A model generated the notes under the pieces. It worked only from the letters and a program-made list of their open reading frames with translations. It was not told the DNA's origin and did no database searches. From assembly GCA_949825025.1 (NCBI GenBank), contig OX463781.1, forward strand, positions 49,860,317 to 49,924,316: DNA of 64,000 bases, read 5' to 3'. Within the stretch, counting starts at the first letter, position 1. Every line of letters starts with the position of its first letter. Positions 32,660 to 43,255 of this stretch are shown here, piece by piece. Source of the DNA: Siphlonurus alternatus. Lineage: Eukaryota > Arthropoda > Insecta > Ephemeroptera > Siphlonuridae. The position numbers and the translations under genes are program-made.

Positions 32660-33560
32660 CCTCTTTTAAGTCGACCAATCACCTGACAGCATGACACATG
32701 ACGTCATGATGCTGTTCATGGTCCATCATTGGCTGCTCTGTGGTCAACCAAACGCTTGGCAGCATGACGTCACACACGAGCCACGGTGGCCCGAGGTAGT
32801 TGTCTTTAACACGCTAGTATTTGGAATTAAGCAGTGCTACGGTGAAAAAAATTGTACATATACTGAAGCAAACTAGAAAAGATATACCACGTTTTGGCAG
32901 TGAAAAATATTAACTTTTTATCTTGATTCTTTTTCGTACCTAACTCGTGGTTCACAAAATTTCCCCCCCATCTTCGCAACGTATTGTTTCGTTTCTACCT
33001 ATACTGTACTTTGACCATGCACTAAAATTTTCACATTCTAATATCTCATTTATGAGCTTAAAATATTTAGCAAATTCTATCCTTTGGTTCAGGATGAGGA
33101 TAAACTTTCAAAAGAAAAAATAAATAAGTATGAATATTGCTTTTTTCAGAATAAAATATTACTGTTTTGGTAATATTAATTAAAAAAAAATACAGTTGGC
33201 AACAATTATAATTTCTCTCTACCTTTATTAACAATCTGCCACTGTAATAAGAGTCTATCCTCAACTAACCCTGCCTTCTGATTGGCTCTTTTTACCCACC
33301 TTTACTCCCTGACTGGCTATTTTTCTGTAATACTTGTGATTGATCCTCAGATGACGAGCTTGACGACAACCCAAACCAGTCTGACTTGATAGAGCATGCT
33401 CAGTGATGCGCGCTCTACGGTCTGATACACTCTCGCTACGTTCTAACAAGCCACGGCTGCATCGCCCAGATGATAGAGAAGTACCGGAGACTTCGGTCAC
33501 TGTCTCAGAGTGTACTGTGAGAGTCAGCCCATGCTGCCAATAGGTGAGCAATGTAGACTA
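32660..33560. promoter_or_regulatory. Promoter-like GC-richer region with CRE and CCAAT motifs
   Basis: TGACGTCA occurs at 32699-32706 and again at 32765-32772, both inside an AGCATGACRYCA context. CCAAT at 32675 and ATTGG at 32728 flank them. A second GC-richer stretch with an open minus frame of 96 codons (33551-33261) follows. CRE plus CCAAT is common in promoters, but the repeated context could also be a repeat arm. No gene start is identified. Confidence 0.3.
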
Positions 33561-33841
33561 GAAATTGTACACTTGCAAAAGATGTCAGCAAGCTTACGAA
33601 AGACTCAGACACTTTCAATTTATATTGCCTCAGAGTACAAATACTAAAAATATATTCAAAATTTCCCTTTTTTTATTTATTTTTTAATACATATTGTCAG
33701 TGCTTTTTGTGCTGGATTTTTAATCAGACAATATTTTTTGTAACCTCAAGGCAATAAAGTTACTAAATGTCGCATGATCGGTTTAAAAATAAGGAGTGGG
33801 GGATCAATCTACAGCCGTGTTTTACAATATTTTGATAATAC

Positions 33842-34254
33842 TTAAAGGGTAAGGTAACATGGATCAGCTGATGAATGTATAGTCCCATTTGATTAACATG
33901 TAGACCTTGGCAGACTCACAAAAATTCTGAAATTTTTTTGAGACACAGATTTTAGTACCTCTTAAAGCCACAGAAAAAAAAATGTCAAAACAATTATGGA
34001 GCCTATTTCTATTTTTTTTTTTTTTAATTATAATCATGGGAAACCATGGGGATCACAAACTAAAAAATGAATTAAAAAATTTATAATATACACATTGAAG
34101 AATATATTGTTTTTAACTTTTTTCAGTGGCTTTTAGGCACTAAAATCTATCTTTCAAAAACTTTTCAGAATTTTTGTGTATCTCCTACATAAGGTTTACA
34201 TGTTAATCAAATGGGACAACATCGATCAGCTGATCCATGTTACCTTCCCCTTAA
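33842..34254. repeat. TTAA-flanked palindromic MITE, subfamily 2 (unit B)
   Basis: TTAAAGGGTAAGGTAACATG with the mirrored CATGTTACCTTCCCCTTAA. Same position within the unit as 28669 and 38009. Confidence 0.8.
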
Positions 34255-34334
34255 ATTACTTACATTTTTATGGACTGTATTTGGTCTATTATGGCTGATA
34301 GACCTGTTATGATGACAATCATTTTTATTTGCAG

Positions 34335-34442
34335 GTTGTGCAAACTCAAGCCCTGCTAGCTGCGACCCTCTCTGCAGTCAAGAAGTCTGGGTCTCGAGGT
34401 CTGACCAGAAGGAGAGCGCCCTTGACATCACCAACTACACAG
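34335..34442 (+). CDS. Cassette exon copy 2 (36 codons, phase 0-0), gene unassigned
   Basis: The exon is bounded by TTTGCAG and CAG|GTCAGT. It encodes VVQTQALLAATLSAVKKSGS followed by RGLTRRRAPLTSPTTQ, without stops, in phase 0 at both ends. It is identical or almost identical to the copy at 38631-38738, while the copy at 29164 is broken. The peptide is basic and probably disordered. I do not recognise the protein. Symmetric phase means zero, one or two copies could be spliced in without shifting the frame, so it could be mutually exclusive or tandemly included. The exon at 53575 begins in phase 0 and is a compatible downstream partner. Confidence 0.5.
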
Positions 34443-34472
34443 GTCAGTAGCACCATCCAAAGACTGTGTACA

Positions 34473-34643
34473 TACAGTAAAAACTAGTTATTACACAACT
34501 TGTTGTTAGGTAAAACTTGATTTTCAGTAAAAGAGATTGCAGTCTAAAAAAGCAATTTGCACTGAGAGAGGAAAAACTTGATATAAAGTGAAAACATAAT
34601 AATTTTGTGGGTCCCTTGTCTTTACGTAATAACAAGTACTGTA
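34473..34643. repeat. pogo-like MITE (unit B copy)
   Basis: TA-flanked CAGTAAAAACTAGTTATTAC with the mirrored AATAACAAGTACTG. It sits at the same position in units A and C. Confidence 0.7.
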
Positions 34644-34915
34644 ATAAAAAGTTTTGCTGAGGTCAGGTTTGAACCCACAACCCTCTCCTTTTATTGATGC
34701 TTCAAATGTATGCGCCTCGCGATACTCGTTTGTGTCGCTAAGGTCCATCTTGAAAGGGAGGAGGACTAGGACATTGTAAATGCATTTCCAGTGCTCGTGT
34801 TTTCCATGTGATGGCGCTTCCATGTCCTTAACTGTGCTGCTGATATTTCTAGAAATTATATAGAGGCCAAAATTTTCTCCAGAAGCCACCAGCCACCGTG
34901 TTATTTTATTTTATT

Positions 34916-35977
34916 TTTTATTTTATTTTATTCGAACAACTGGTTGTACAATTAACAACATGGATCACGTCAAATATTCAAATATAAATATATATATAAA
35001 AAAAAGACAATCACACACACATATACATACACATATTATCATATTATCAACAGGACATACAATTAATATTACATTTTTATTATTCATTTTAAATAATGAT
35101 AATAATCTAAGGCTGAATATTATGCATACTAGTTATATTTTCTCTCATTTTATTACTAAAATAAAGCTTAACAGAATAAAATTCTTTGTCTATAAGTATA
35201 TTTTTAAGTTGATTCTTTAAACTATTGTCACTCTGAATCTCTTTTAAACTATTAGGCAAAAAATCATAAATTTTTGAAATTTGATATGAACAATCTTCTC
35301 AAAAAAAGCTGATTTATGTTTCTCAACCCTAATATGATTTTTATTTCTAGTATTATACATATGAAAGTTTTCATTATTAAGAAAGTATTCGGAATTTTTG
35401 CGTTTAAACATGCAACAATTAATTAAATACATACATGGCAACGTCAACATTCGCAACCGTTTAAAATGTGAAACACAAGAAACATATTTTTTAAATCCAA
35501 GAATGGTTCTAAGTGATCTCTTTTGAAGGACAAATAATCTATTCATATGAACAGCTTCATTTCCCCAAAAAATAATACCATAAACAAGATGAGGATACAC
35601 ATAAGCATATAGTAAATATATAGTCTTTAAAGTATCTTGAGAAACTTGATCACGCAATGAATATAGTATAAAATTTCCTTTATTGATACTTTTACAGACC
35701 TCATTAATATGCGTTGTCCAGTTCATTGTTTCATTAATATGGATTCCTAAATATTTAATACATGATACTCTCTTTATTGATTTATTAAAAAACTTTATTA
35801 AGTAACTAAAATCAGGCTCACTTCTCGATGAGTGAAAGTAAATGTATACCGTTTTATTTTTATTTAATATTAGCCTATTTTGAGTACAGTAGACTTCAAC
35901 TTCCTGGACAGTTTTGTTTGCTTTATTAATGTATTAATGAGTTCTTCTTCCGAGTCAGCTGTGACTAAATGTCAGCT
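34916..35977 (-). mobile_element. 5'-truncated LINE (family L-YNTRNK), private to unit B
   Basis: Flanked by TTATT duplications (34911-34915 and 35978-35982). Unit C shows the unoccupied site at about 39190. The 3' end is a TTTTA-rich tail and ACAACTGGTTGTAC, shared with the fragment at 13370-13796. Confidence 0.85.
35244..35930 (-). pseudogene. LINE reverse transcriptase C-terminal fragment
   Basis: The minus strand reads from just after the catalytic loop (LVTADSEEELINTLIK), through CTQNRLILNKNKTVYI and KYLGIHINETMNWTTHINEV, into the C-terminal region with YVYPHLVYGIIFWGNEAVHM, LQKRSLRTILGFK and MYNTRNKNH. The longest open part (35726-35244) is 160 codons. Its last stretch shifts frame, after which KKYILIDKEFYSVK-like sequence continues in another frame. 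The catalytic palm is missing, so it is inactive. It resembles jockey/CR1-type LINE proteins. Confidence 0.8.
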
Positions 35978-37004
35978 TTATTAGAAAAGTTGTATTTTTT
36001 CTTGCTAACTATTAAAGCTATGAATTTGAAAACATCTCCGTTTAGTGGTCTTCTGATAATGAATCAAGAACTCATTTTTCTCTAAAAAATGTCTCAAGAT
36101 GTTTTAATAATTACAACTATAATGCAGGCTTCAAGTCAGCTAATTTTGTGGTGTTCCCACCGTCCTATCCAAAGCTATGTAAAAAACCCTCAAAATTGCT
36201 TTTTTTAGTACTAAAGAAATTTGGGAAAATAAGTTCTTGGATCTTTATCAATAGATCCCTAATATATAAATGGTGGGGTAAGAGATGGTTTCAAATTCAT
36301 AGCTTTAATGGTAACCAAGAAAAAATTCAAATTTTTTAGCATGGAGACTTATGGAGAAAATTTTCCCACCGGGGTCACTTGTCTTGAAGTTTCCTTTAGG
36401 AACAGTGTGTAGGCTTGACAGGTCTATGCATTGCTCCGTCTAATCCTGGCTGTGGTTGTAGTTGCCCATGCCATACAAGGGAAATCTCCGGCCAGTTTTA
36501 ATTATAAATGATAATTAATAGAAATCATTTATTTCTATTAATTAAATCACATGTTATTGGGCTTGCCTCTTTTGTGATTTAGAAACCTTTTTAATTTATA
36601 TGCCAAGTAACATTTTTTTTAGCTCAACTGCCCACGGCTAGACTGGGTGCCCTTTTCACCATGATAGTGAATAAATAATGCATTGTAAAACCATTAATTG
36701 GTAAACACTAGTAGTTCTGTTCATTGATAATAATAATCACTCACTTGAGTTAACGTCACGAAATTTTGTCTAATTTCTGTTATATTATCGGTTCTAATAA
36801 ACTTAAAAGTCATAAAGTCATTTCAAATAATTTTAAATAATGAGTTTTGTAACACTTTGTAGATAATTTTGATTTTAATAATTGTTTTATATTTTTTTAT
36901 GCATCTTTTGTTCACCAGAATTTTCATCAAAATTGTAGTAACAAATGCAAATTAATTTTTTAATTGTCCACCCCAAGGACTGAATCTAGAGTTAATCAAA
37001 GTCT

Positions 37005-37285
37005 TCTATTCGCAATGGTTGTAAAACAAACCATTGTTTATAATGTCTGTCCAATTAAGCCTTTTTTCATTGTTAAACGTGGGACAATGTATTGCCTGAT
37101 TTCACCACCAGAACAGAGAAAGTAATGGCATATTGTTGGCGCTAGTAGACACTCAATAATTTTCCTATAAGTTAAGTTGAGTTTTTCCTACCTGAAATGT
37201 TACGGAAACTAATTATTTTTGTCGGGACCGCAATCTCCTTTACTTGAAATCGATTTATACCTAACAACAAGTTTTTACTGTATGT
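37005..37285 (+). repeat. Dispersed repeat R2 joined to a half pogo-like MITE
   Basis: GTCTTCTATTCGCAATGGTT through GTTAAACGTGGGACAATGTA and AGAACAGAGAAAGTAATG matches, in reverse, 61430-61590, and partially matches 25355-25410. It ends in AACAACAAGTTTTTACTGTA, the right end of the pogo-like MITE family. Confidence 0.6.
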
Positions 37286-37604
37286 CTTTGCGGTTTTAAA
37301 AACATTATATTTCATGTATTTTGAGAGATTAGTTTTTATGTCGGGAAGGGGGGAGGGGGGGAATGCAGATTTGACTGAAAGGCACAGCCATCTTCATTTA
37401 AAACAATGCTATTCTTAAATTTTTACTAAAATATATATTCAAAATTTCCCTTTTTTTATTTCTTTTTTAGTATTGTCAGTGCTTTTTGTGCTGCAGTTTT
37501 AATCAGTCAATATTTTTTGTAACCTCAAGGCAATAAATTTACTAAATGTTGCATGATCCGTTTATTATCGGTTATGTATTATCTACCTTAGAGATCATAC
37601 AGAT

Positions 37605-37955
37605 CAACTTGCCTAATGCTAAAAAAAATCCTATTCATAAAAATTATGAAAAAAATTTAAAATGTTCTCCTCTACATCCCCTATCAGTAGGTAAAATATC
37701 AGGTATACAAAAACGAGCTAATTTTCGAATTATTAATTTTTAAAGTTCTCTAATTTAACATGGAGAAATGGAACTCCCCTTTTAAATTAGTCAACTTTAA
37801 AAATTAATAACTCTAAAACAAGCTCGTTTTTAAAAATACTTGATACCTACTGATAGGGGATGCAGAGGAGAACATTTTAATTTTTTTTCATAATTTTTAT
37901 GAATGGGATTTTTTTAGCATTGGGCCAGCTGATCCGTGTTATCTCTACCTTAACA
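37605..37955. repeat. Palindromic MITE, subfamily 1 (copy in unit C)
   Basis: Mirrored arms with AAAATGTTCTCCTCTACATC and AACATGGAGAAATGGAACTC-type blocks, like 11898-12256. The outer ends are degenerate. Confidence 0.65.
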
Positions 37956-38008
37956 ATAATGAGTGGGGGATCAATCTACAGCCGTGTTTTACAATATATT
38001 GAAAATAT

Positions 38009-38550
38009 TTAAGAGGAATGTAACACGCATCAGCTGATGAATGCATAGTCACATTTGATTAACATGTAAACCTTAGCAGACTCACAGAAATTTTTTTGAG
38101 ACACAGATTTTAGAACCTTAAAGGAACAGAAAAAAATGTCAAAACAATTATGGAGCCTATTTTTTTTTAATTAATCGTGGGAAACTATGGGGATCACAAA
38201 CTAAAAAATGAATTAAAAAATTTATAATATACACATTGAAGAATATATTGTTTTTAACTTTTTTCAGTGGCTTTTAGGCACTAAAATCTATCTTTCAAAA
38301 ACTTTTCAGAATTTTTGTGTATCTCCTACATAAGGTTTAATAATAATAATAATAATATTTGTTTATTTGGGATAAATTACATTGTAGGGAATAGGGAAAA
38401 AAATAAATAATAGCAACAACATAATAACCCAAATTGGTGAGTATAAAAGGCTAAGGAGCCTATACACATAGAGCAAACATTCACCACATGTTTACATGTT
38501 AATCAAATGGGACAACATCGATCAGCTGATCCATGTTACCTTCCCCTTAA
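38009..38550. mobile_element. TTAA-flanked palindromic MITE, subfamily 2 (unit C) with nested insertion
   Basis: TTAA edges at 38009 and 38547. The interior is equivalent to 33842-34254 except for the 150-bp insertion at 38340-38489. Confidence 0.8.
38340..38489 (-). mobile_element. LINE 3' tail insertion (150 bp)
   Basis: Flanked by GTTTA duplications (38335-38339 and 38490-38494). Unit B shows the empty site. On the minus strand it ends in AATAAACAAATATTATTATT, the AATAAA-plus-(TTA)n tail seen on several LINEs. It is too short to contain coding sequence. Family unknown. Confidence 0.7.
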
Positions 38551-38630
38551 ATTACTTACATTTTTATGGACTGTATTTGGTCTATTATGGCTGATAGACC
38601 TGTTATGATGACAATCATTTTTATTTGCAG

Positions 38631-38738
38631 GTTGTGCAAACTCAAGCCCTGCTAGCTGCGACCCTCTCTGCAGTCAAGAAGTCTGGGTCTCGAGGTCTGA
38701 CCAGAAGGAGAGCGCCCTTGACATCACCAACTACACAG
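38631..38738 (+). CDS. Cassette exon copy 3 (36 codons, phase 0-0), gene unassigned
   Basis: Same boundaries, length and peptide as 34335-34442 (VVQTQALLAATLSAVKKSGS then RGLTRRRAPLTSPTTQ). The acceptor TTTTTATTTGCAG and donor CAG|GTCAGT are preserved. The near-identity of copies B and C extends into the flanking noncoding DNA, so it shows a recent duplication rather than selection on the exon alone. Which copy is the ancestral functional exon cannot be told here. Confidence 0.5.
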
Positions 38739-38768
38739 GTCAGTAGCACCATCCAAAGACTGTGTACA

Positions 38769-38937
38769 TACAGTAAAAACTTGTTATTACACAACTTGTT
38801 GTTAGGTAAAACTTGATTTTGAGTAGAAGAGATTGCAGTCTAAAAAAGTAATTTGCATTGAGAGAGGAAAAACTTGATATAAAGTGAACATAATAATTTT
38901 GTGGGTCCCTTGTCTTTACATAATAACAAGTACTGTA
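38769..38937. repeat. pogo-like MITE (unit C copy)
   Basis: TA-flanked CAGTAAAAACTTGTTATTAC with the mirrored AATAACAAGTACTG, as in unit B. Confidence 0.7.
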
Positions 38938-39391
38938 ATAAAAAGTTTTGCTGAGGTCAGGTTTGAACCCACAACCCTCTCCTTTTATTGATGCTTCAAA
39001 TGTATGCGCCTCGCGATACTCGTTTGTGTCGCTAAGGTCCATCTTGAAAGGGAGGAGGACTAGGACATTAATTGTAAATGCATTTCCAGTGCTCGTGTTT
39101 TCCATGTGATGGCGCTTCCATGTCCTTAACTGTGCTGCTGATATTTCTAGAAATTATATAGAGGCCAAAATTTTCTCCAGAAGCCACCATGTTATTAGAA
39201 AAGTTGTATTTTTTCTTGCTAACTCTTAAAGGTATGAATTTGAAAACATCTCCATTTAGTGGTCTTCTGATAATGAATCAAGAACTCATTTTTCTCTAAA
39301 AAATGTCTCAAGATGTTTTAGTAATTACGGCTATAATGCAGGCTTCAAGTCAGCTAATTTTGTGGTGTTCCCACCGTCCTATCCAATCCTA

Positions 39392-39550
39392 TCAGGTTTG
39401 AACCTGCTCCTTTTATTCCTATTCTTTTTATAAAGATGGGCGTCACTCTGTGTTTTCAATAATTCTTTTTTTAAACAGTTCTCGGTCTCTGAAAATTCTG
39501 AAAAATATCAGAGTAGCATAACTTTGCACCCTCAATTCATTTCTGCAATA
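39392..39550. repeat. Fold-back family F, partial copy
   Basis: The right half of the element described at 43511-43770: GTTTGAACC block, GCGTCACTCTGTGTTTTCAA, then CAGAGTAGCATAACTTTGCA and CATTTCTGCAATAAAA. Confidence 0.6.
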
Positions 39551-39944
39551 AAAAATTGTTAGCTCAATACTTCAAAACTGTCTCTTTGTACTTTCTGATA
39601 AATTCAAATCTGCCTTTCAGGTGTTGTGATAAGGATTGTAGCTCTCATCGAAAAGTGCAAAGAGCTGGTTTTGAAGCTGACGGTCTCGTTTATTAAAATC
39701 TGATTAAAATCTGAAACAAAAGGGATTTCTTGTAAGTCTGTTTGACTCTGTTTAGCTTCAAATTATTTAAATTTTTGATATTGTCTAATGCATTATTTGC
39801 AGCATCTTGAATATGGAATCATTGAAAGAACATAAATATTAGTTAATATTGATTTTTTTTTTTACACCAGAGGAAAAATTCATAAATTCAACTGGGATTC
39901 TAAAATTAAGTTCATCTCAGTTTTTTTTTTTTTAACTTAACATT
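39551..39944. other. AT-rich noncoding DNA
   Basis: The segment GGTGTTGTGATAAGGA...TCATCGAAAAGTGCAAAGAGC also recurs near 43910-43980, so it is part of another dispersed repeat. No gene was recognised. Confidence 0.45.
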
Positions 39945-40185
39945 AAGGTTTAAAAAAAAATAAAAAAGTTTATGTTTATGTTATACACAACATGAAAATT
40001 ATGAAACATCTTACAATTTTCTTTGCATTGCACCCCTTATCAGTAGCTAAAATATCAGGTAAACAATTTTGATCTAGTTTTCGAGTTATTAATTTTTAAT
40101 AATTTTGACTAATTTAACATTGAAGCTCAATTTCTCCATGTTGAATTAGTCAAATTTAATAATTCATAACTCAAAAACCAAAACT

Positions 40186-40350
40186 TCACTTCTCTCTGAA
40201 CTGATGAAGAACCTAGACGGTGCGAAACGTCTTCAAAATGTAGATATTTAACTATTTTTGAAGTGAACCTGTGACCGCAAGATTTTCTCCTTCTGTGACT
40301 TCTCGATCGGTAAGGTGTTGCTGGTTATTCCTATCCTTTCCTTTAAAATA
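40186..40350 (+). mobile_element. Penelope-like element 3' remnant with hammerhead-like motif
   Basis: Matches the 3' terminal region of the PLE at 60660-60850: ribozyme-like core, GTGAACCTGTGACC, CTTCTGTGACTTCTCGATCG, then GCTGGTTATTCCTATCCTTT. Substitutions throughout make this an older insertion from the same or a sister family. Confidence 0.8.
40192..40243 (+). ncRNA. Hammerhead ribozyme-like motif (canonical core)
   Basis: CTGATGA (40201-40207) and GAAAC (40224-40228) followed by GTC (40229-40231) give the conserved hammerhead core with a minimal stem III (AC/GT) and C17 at the predicted cleavage site. GAA before the core pairs with TTC after it (stem I). Stem II ACC/GGT has a TAGAC loop and one A-G mismatch below it. 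Hammerhead motifs are known in Penelope-like elements. Activity is unproven. Confidence 0.6.
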
Positions 40351-40677
40351 TATGACTCGAAAACTAAAATTTGTATACCTGATATTTTAGCTTCTGGTAA
40401 AGTTTGTAAATAAGGAGAACATTTTTTAAGACATGTTTCATAATTTTCATGTGTGTGTGTGTGTTTCTTTACCATTGGAAGTTACTTTACCCTTAATAAT
40501 GCCCATTGAGAAGAGGCCTTGTGGAAAAATTAACTAGATCTTAAACTTTACTCTCTACTGAAAAATTATTATTGAAGATATAATAACTGTATAAATTCAT
40601 TCTTATGAGGAAAGGTGAACCATTGCAGTTGGATGTATTGATAAAAAGAAAGAGATAGGAAAAGGTAACAAGTCTCT

Positions 40678-40851
40678 CCACGATAAATTGTCCGTAGTGA
40701 GGAGAGTCTTGATGGCACAATTACATACCTTTATTTACATATTTACAAATACATTTACAATATAACATTTACTAATTTAATTTATGAATATATATAGATT
40801 TGGGTTATCTGTGTCATTAAAGCTGTCCTCGCTACGGACAATTCATCGTGG
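40678..40851. repeat. Inverted-repeat element with ~26-bp arms
   Basis: CCACGATAAATTGTCCGTAG and its mirror CTACGGACAATTCATCGTGG enclose ~125 bp of AT-rich DNA. MITE-like and noncoding. Confidence 0.7.
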
Positions 40852-41177
40852 TAATTAAAAGGCTTGTTTTGTTTTTTGTTTTTTAAGATGAAAAACTATA
40901 TCTGCTAACCAAAAAGCTATCCTAACAAATTAGAAGTATAATACCCCTGGCCGCCAATGATTTTTATAGCAACACGTTACCTATTTGTTTGCATTCGGTA
41001 TGAAAATAGAAGGTCATTGAAATATATTTTATGTTCCCTCATCTTTCCTCTGATGTTATATATAGTTATCCGACTTATAATATTTTTGTTCCTTGACTCC
41101 ATGATGCTGCAAGTGCATTAATGAGTACGTAATGAAACTTACACGTTTTAATTAATTTGAAGGTTTTCAATTTTGTA
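40852..41177. other. AT-rich noncoding DNA
   Basis: Nothing recognised. Confidence 0.5.
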
Positions 41178-41339
41178 TTAAGCCGGTATTACACGATAGA
41201 ATTTTTCTAACTATTGCATACAATTTTTTCTTACAAGAAAATTTCATCTCCATATACAAACAAATGGAGTTCAAATTTTCTTGTAAGGAAAAATTGTATT
41301 CAATAGTTAGAAAAATTGTATCGTGTAATACCGGCTTTA
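41178..41339. repeat. Palindromic MITE, family with 402-547
   Basis: TAAGCCGGTATTACACGAT with the mirrored ATCGTGTAATACCGGCTTTA. Inner arms are ATTTTTCTAACTATTGCATA/CAATAGTTAGAAAAAT and CTTACAAGAAAATTT. The loop contains CATATACAAACAAATGGAGT. Almost fully self-complementary. Confidence 0.85.
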
Positions 41340-41479
41340 TAGAAACAATCATAAGTGATACTAGCAAGTATTCATTTTAATTTTAGATTTCACTGCATCT
41401 TATATAATTATTAAAATTTTATATCATTATCATTACAATATATGTCATATAGTACATATTGCATATCATTGTATATTAT

Positions 41480-41658
41480 TATAATATGAAAAAGAGCAAC
41501 TTTTGTTTAGTTGCTCTTACTTTATTTTGGGTGTAGAACTTAGTACGGGCCTTGCCTTTTTTTACATCCCCTTGGGCAGTTTTTCCTTTGTTGACTATGA
41601 CATATTTGTAATTTGTTTGTTTTCTGCTCAATAAAACATTTATTATTATTATTATTAT
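41480..41658 (+). mobile_element. LINE 3' tail
   Basis: Ends in CTCAATAAAACATTTATTAT followed by ATT repeats, the 3' terminus typical of CR1/L2/jockey-type LINEs. The preceding ~140 bp has no recognisable coding. The insertion abuts the Mutator-like element's target duplication. Confidence 0.55.
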
Positions 41659-41672
41659 GAATAGTCTGAACC

Positions 41673-43255
41673 GGATGCAGCCCTTTTGCGCCGCGGTCAA
41701 AATTTCTTGAAAAAGGTACAGGTCTTTTGCGCCGCGGTCAGTATAGGTCTTTTGCGCCCCTACACAGCAGGGTGCAAACAGGACGATTGCGCCCCCCGGT
41801 TTTGAGGCTGTGACTAGGGTTTAACATAAACATACTTGAAACCTCTTTTCTAGCTGAACCATGCTATCTCATTGCGATAAATTTAATTCAAAAATTAATA
41901 TTAGACTACAATGCATTGCAGTATATATATTTTTTAAGCGTAACTGTGTATTTAATTTCATAAATATACTCAATAAATAATCTTTGTAAGAAATCCACGG
42001 AAGAAGTAAAAAATTATTTTATATAATAGTGATGATATACGTTCCTGTACAATCTTAATCCAAAAATGACAAATGCTATAATAAAATTCAATGGTAATTC
42101 AGTCACTAATACTTTTAGAAGTACGCACATGAATTTAAATTTATTCTAAATTTATAAAAGTTATATTCTTTTAAAAACATTCATAAAAATAATTATTAGA
42201 CATTTTAACAAAGATTAAAAAGCTCACTGCTTCAACTATAATATTAAAACTTAAATTACTGTATGATAAAAAATATTTTATAGTTATATACTTGAACATT
42301 AAATATATTTATACACAATTTAAAAAAATATGTATAATATATAATGAATAGATAGATAGCTTTTGCAAGTATCGGCTGACTTCTGATATTTTGCTTCACT
42401 TATAAAGACTTTTAATTTATAATGATAATTTTTCTCAGCACCTTTTTGAATTTTTTTTTTTTTTTGCACAACGAATAGAGTTCATTAGAGGGTGCAAAGT
42501 TATGCCATTCTGATTTTTTTCAGATTTTTTTAGAGGCTGAGAATTAAGTATTGCTAAAAAGTTGTGCCAAGGTCGGGTTTGAACCCCCACGCTCCTTTTG
42601 TTTGTATCCTTTTATTAAGAGAGGCGTCAAGCGGCGCATTACTCTCTCAGTACTTTCAATAACTTTTTGAAATTAGTTCCCGGACTCTAAAAAAAGCAGG
42701 AAAAAATCAGAGTTGCATAATTTTGCACCCTCCATCTATTTCTGCAATAAAAATTATGAGGTTAGCACTCTATTGTGATTTGTTTGATTTGTTGCGAAAA
42801 TTAAAACACCGAACTGTGATACCTGCAGCTGAGATACCTATTCGCTTCAGCTAAAATGTAATATTTTGATAGCAAACAGAAATATAAAGAATAAATCAGA
42901 GAACTTACATTTTTCAATACAAAATCTCTGGTTTTATGAATAGATTTCTCAACAATTTTTACAATAAATATATACTGTACATATAACAAAGTTATATTAT
43001 TATAAATAATATTATGATACATTAATAAAACTTTATGCCATGAGATGACGTGTTCAGCTAGAAAAGAGGCTTCTAATATTTATGTTAAACCCCAGTCGCA
43101 GCCTCAAAACCGGGCGGCGCAATCGTCCTGCTTGCACCCTGCTGTGCAGGGGCGCAAAAGACCTGTCGACCGCGGCGCAAAAGACCTGTTTGCTTGACCG
43201 CGTTGGGGCGCAAAAGACCGGTCATTAAGGGAAATCGGCGCAAACGTCTTGCACC
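41673..43255. mobile_element. Mutator-like (MULE-type) fold-back element with ~215-bp TIRs
   Basis: The 1,583-bp element is flanked by the 9-bp direct repeat GTCTGAACC (41664-41672 and 43256-43264). Its terminal inverted repeats are about 215 bp (41673-41885 and 43040-43255). Both read, outside to inside: a GGxTGCA...TTTGCGCC terminus, repeated GGTCTTTTGCGCC boxes, CAGCAGGGTGCAA, CAGGACGATTGCGCC, CCGGTTTTGAGGCTG, and CCTCTTTTCTAGCTGAAC. Long TIRs with 9-bp target duplications are characteristic of Mutator-like elements. No transposase frame is seen. The interior is AT-rich and holds a nested fold-back element (42464-42748). GC-rich TIRs contrast strongly with the interior. Confidence 0.75.
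42464..42748. repeat. Fold-back family F with tRNA-like box at centre (copy 1)
   Basis: The left arm GGGTGCAAAGTTATGCC is mirrored by GCATAATTTTGCACCC on the right. Inner arms TTTTTTAGAGGC and GGACTCTAAAAAAA are also mirrored. The centre holds GGTCGGGTTTGAACCCC. Four relatives lie at 39392, 43511, 45572 and 48766. Confidence 0.7.

Larger units (their letters stand above)
33645..36885 (+). repeat. Duplicated unit, copy B
   Basis: Closely similar to copy C over the palindrome, exon, pogo-like MITE and downstream blocks, and it directly abuts copy C. It carries a private LINE insertion at 34916-35977. Confidence 0.85.
36890..39390 (+). repeat. Duplicated unit, copy C
   Basis: Starts at a GCATCTTTTGT block adjoining the end of copy B. 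It ends where TCCTATCCAATCCTATCAGG departs from the other copies. It contains private insertions: a subfamily-1 palindrome at 37605, an R2 segment at 37005-37170 and a 150-bp LINE tail at 38340. Confidence 0.8.
39945..40497. mobile_element. TTAA palindromic MITE, subfamily 1, with nested Penelope remnant
   Basis: Subfamily-1 arms (CCCTTATCAGTAGCTAAAAT and mirrored GATATTTTAGCTTCTG) end at TTACCCTTAA (40494-40497). A Penelope 3'-end fragment (40186-40350) interrupts the right arm. Confidence 0.65.
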
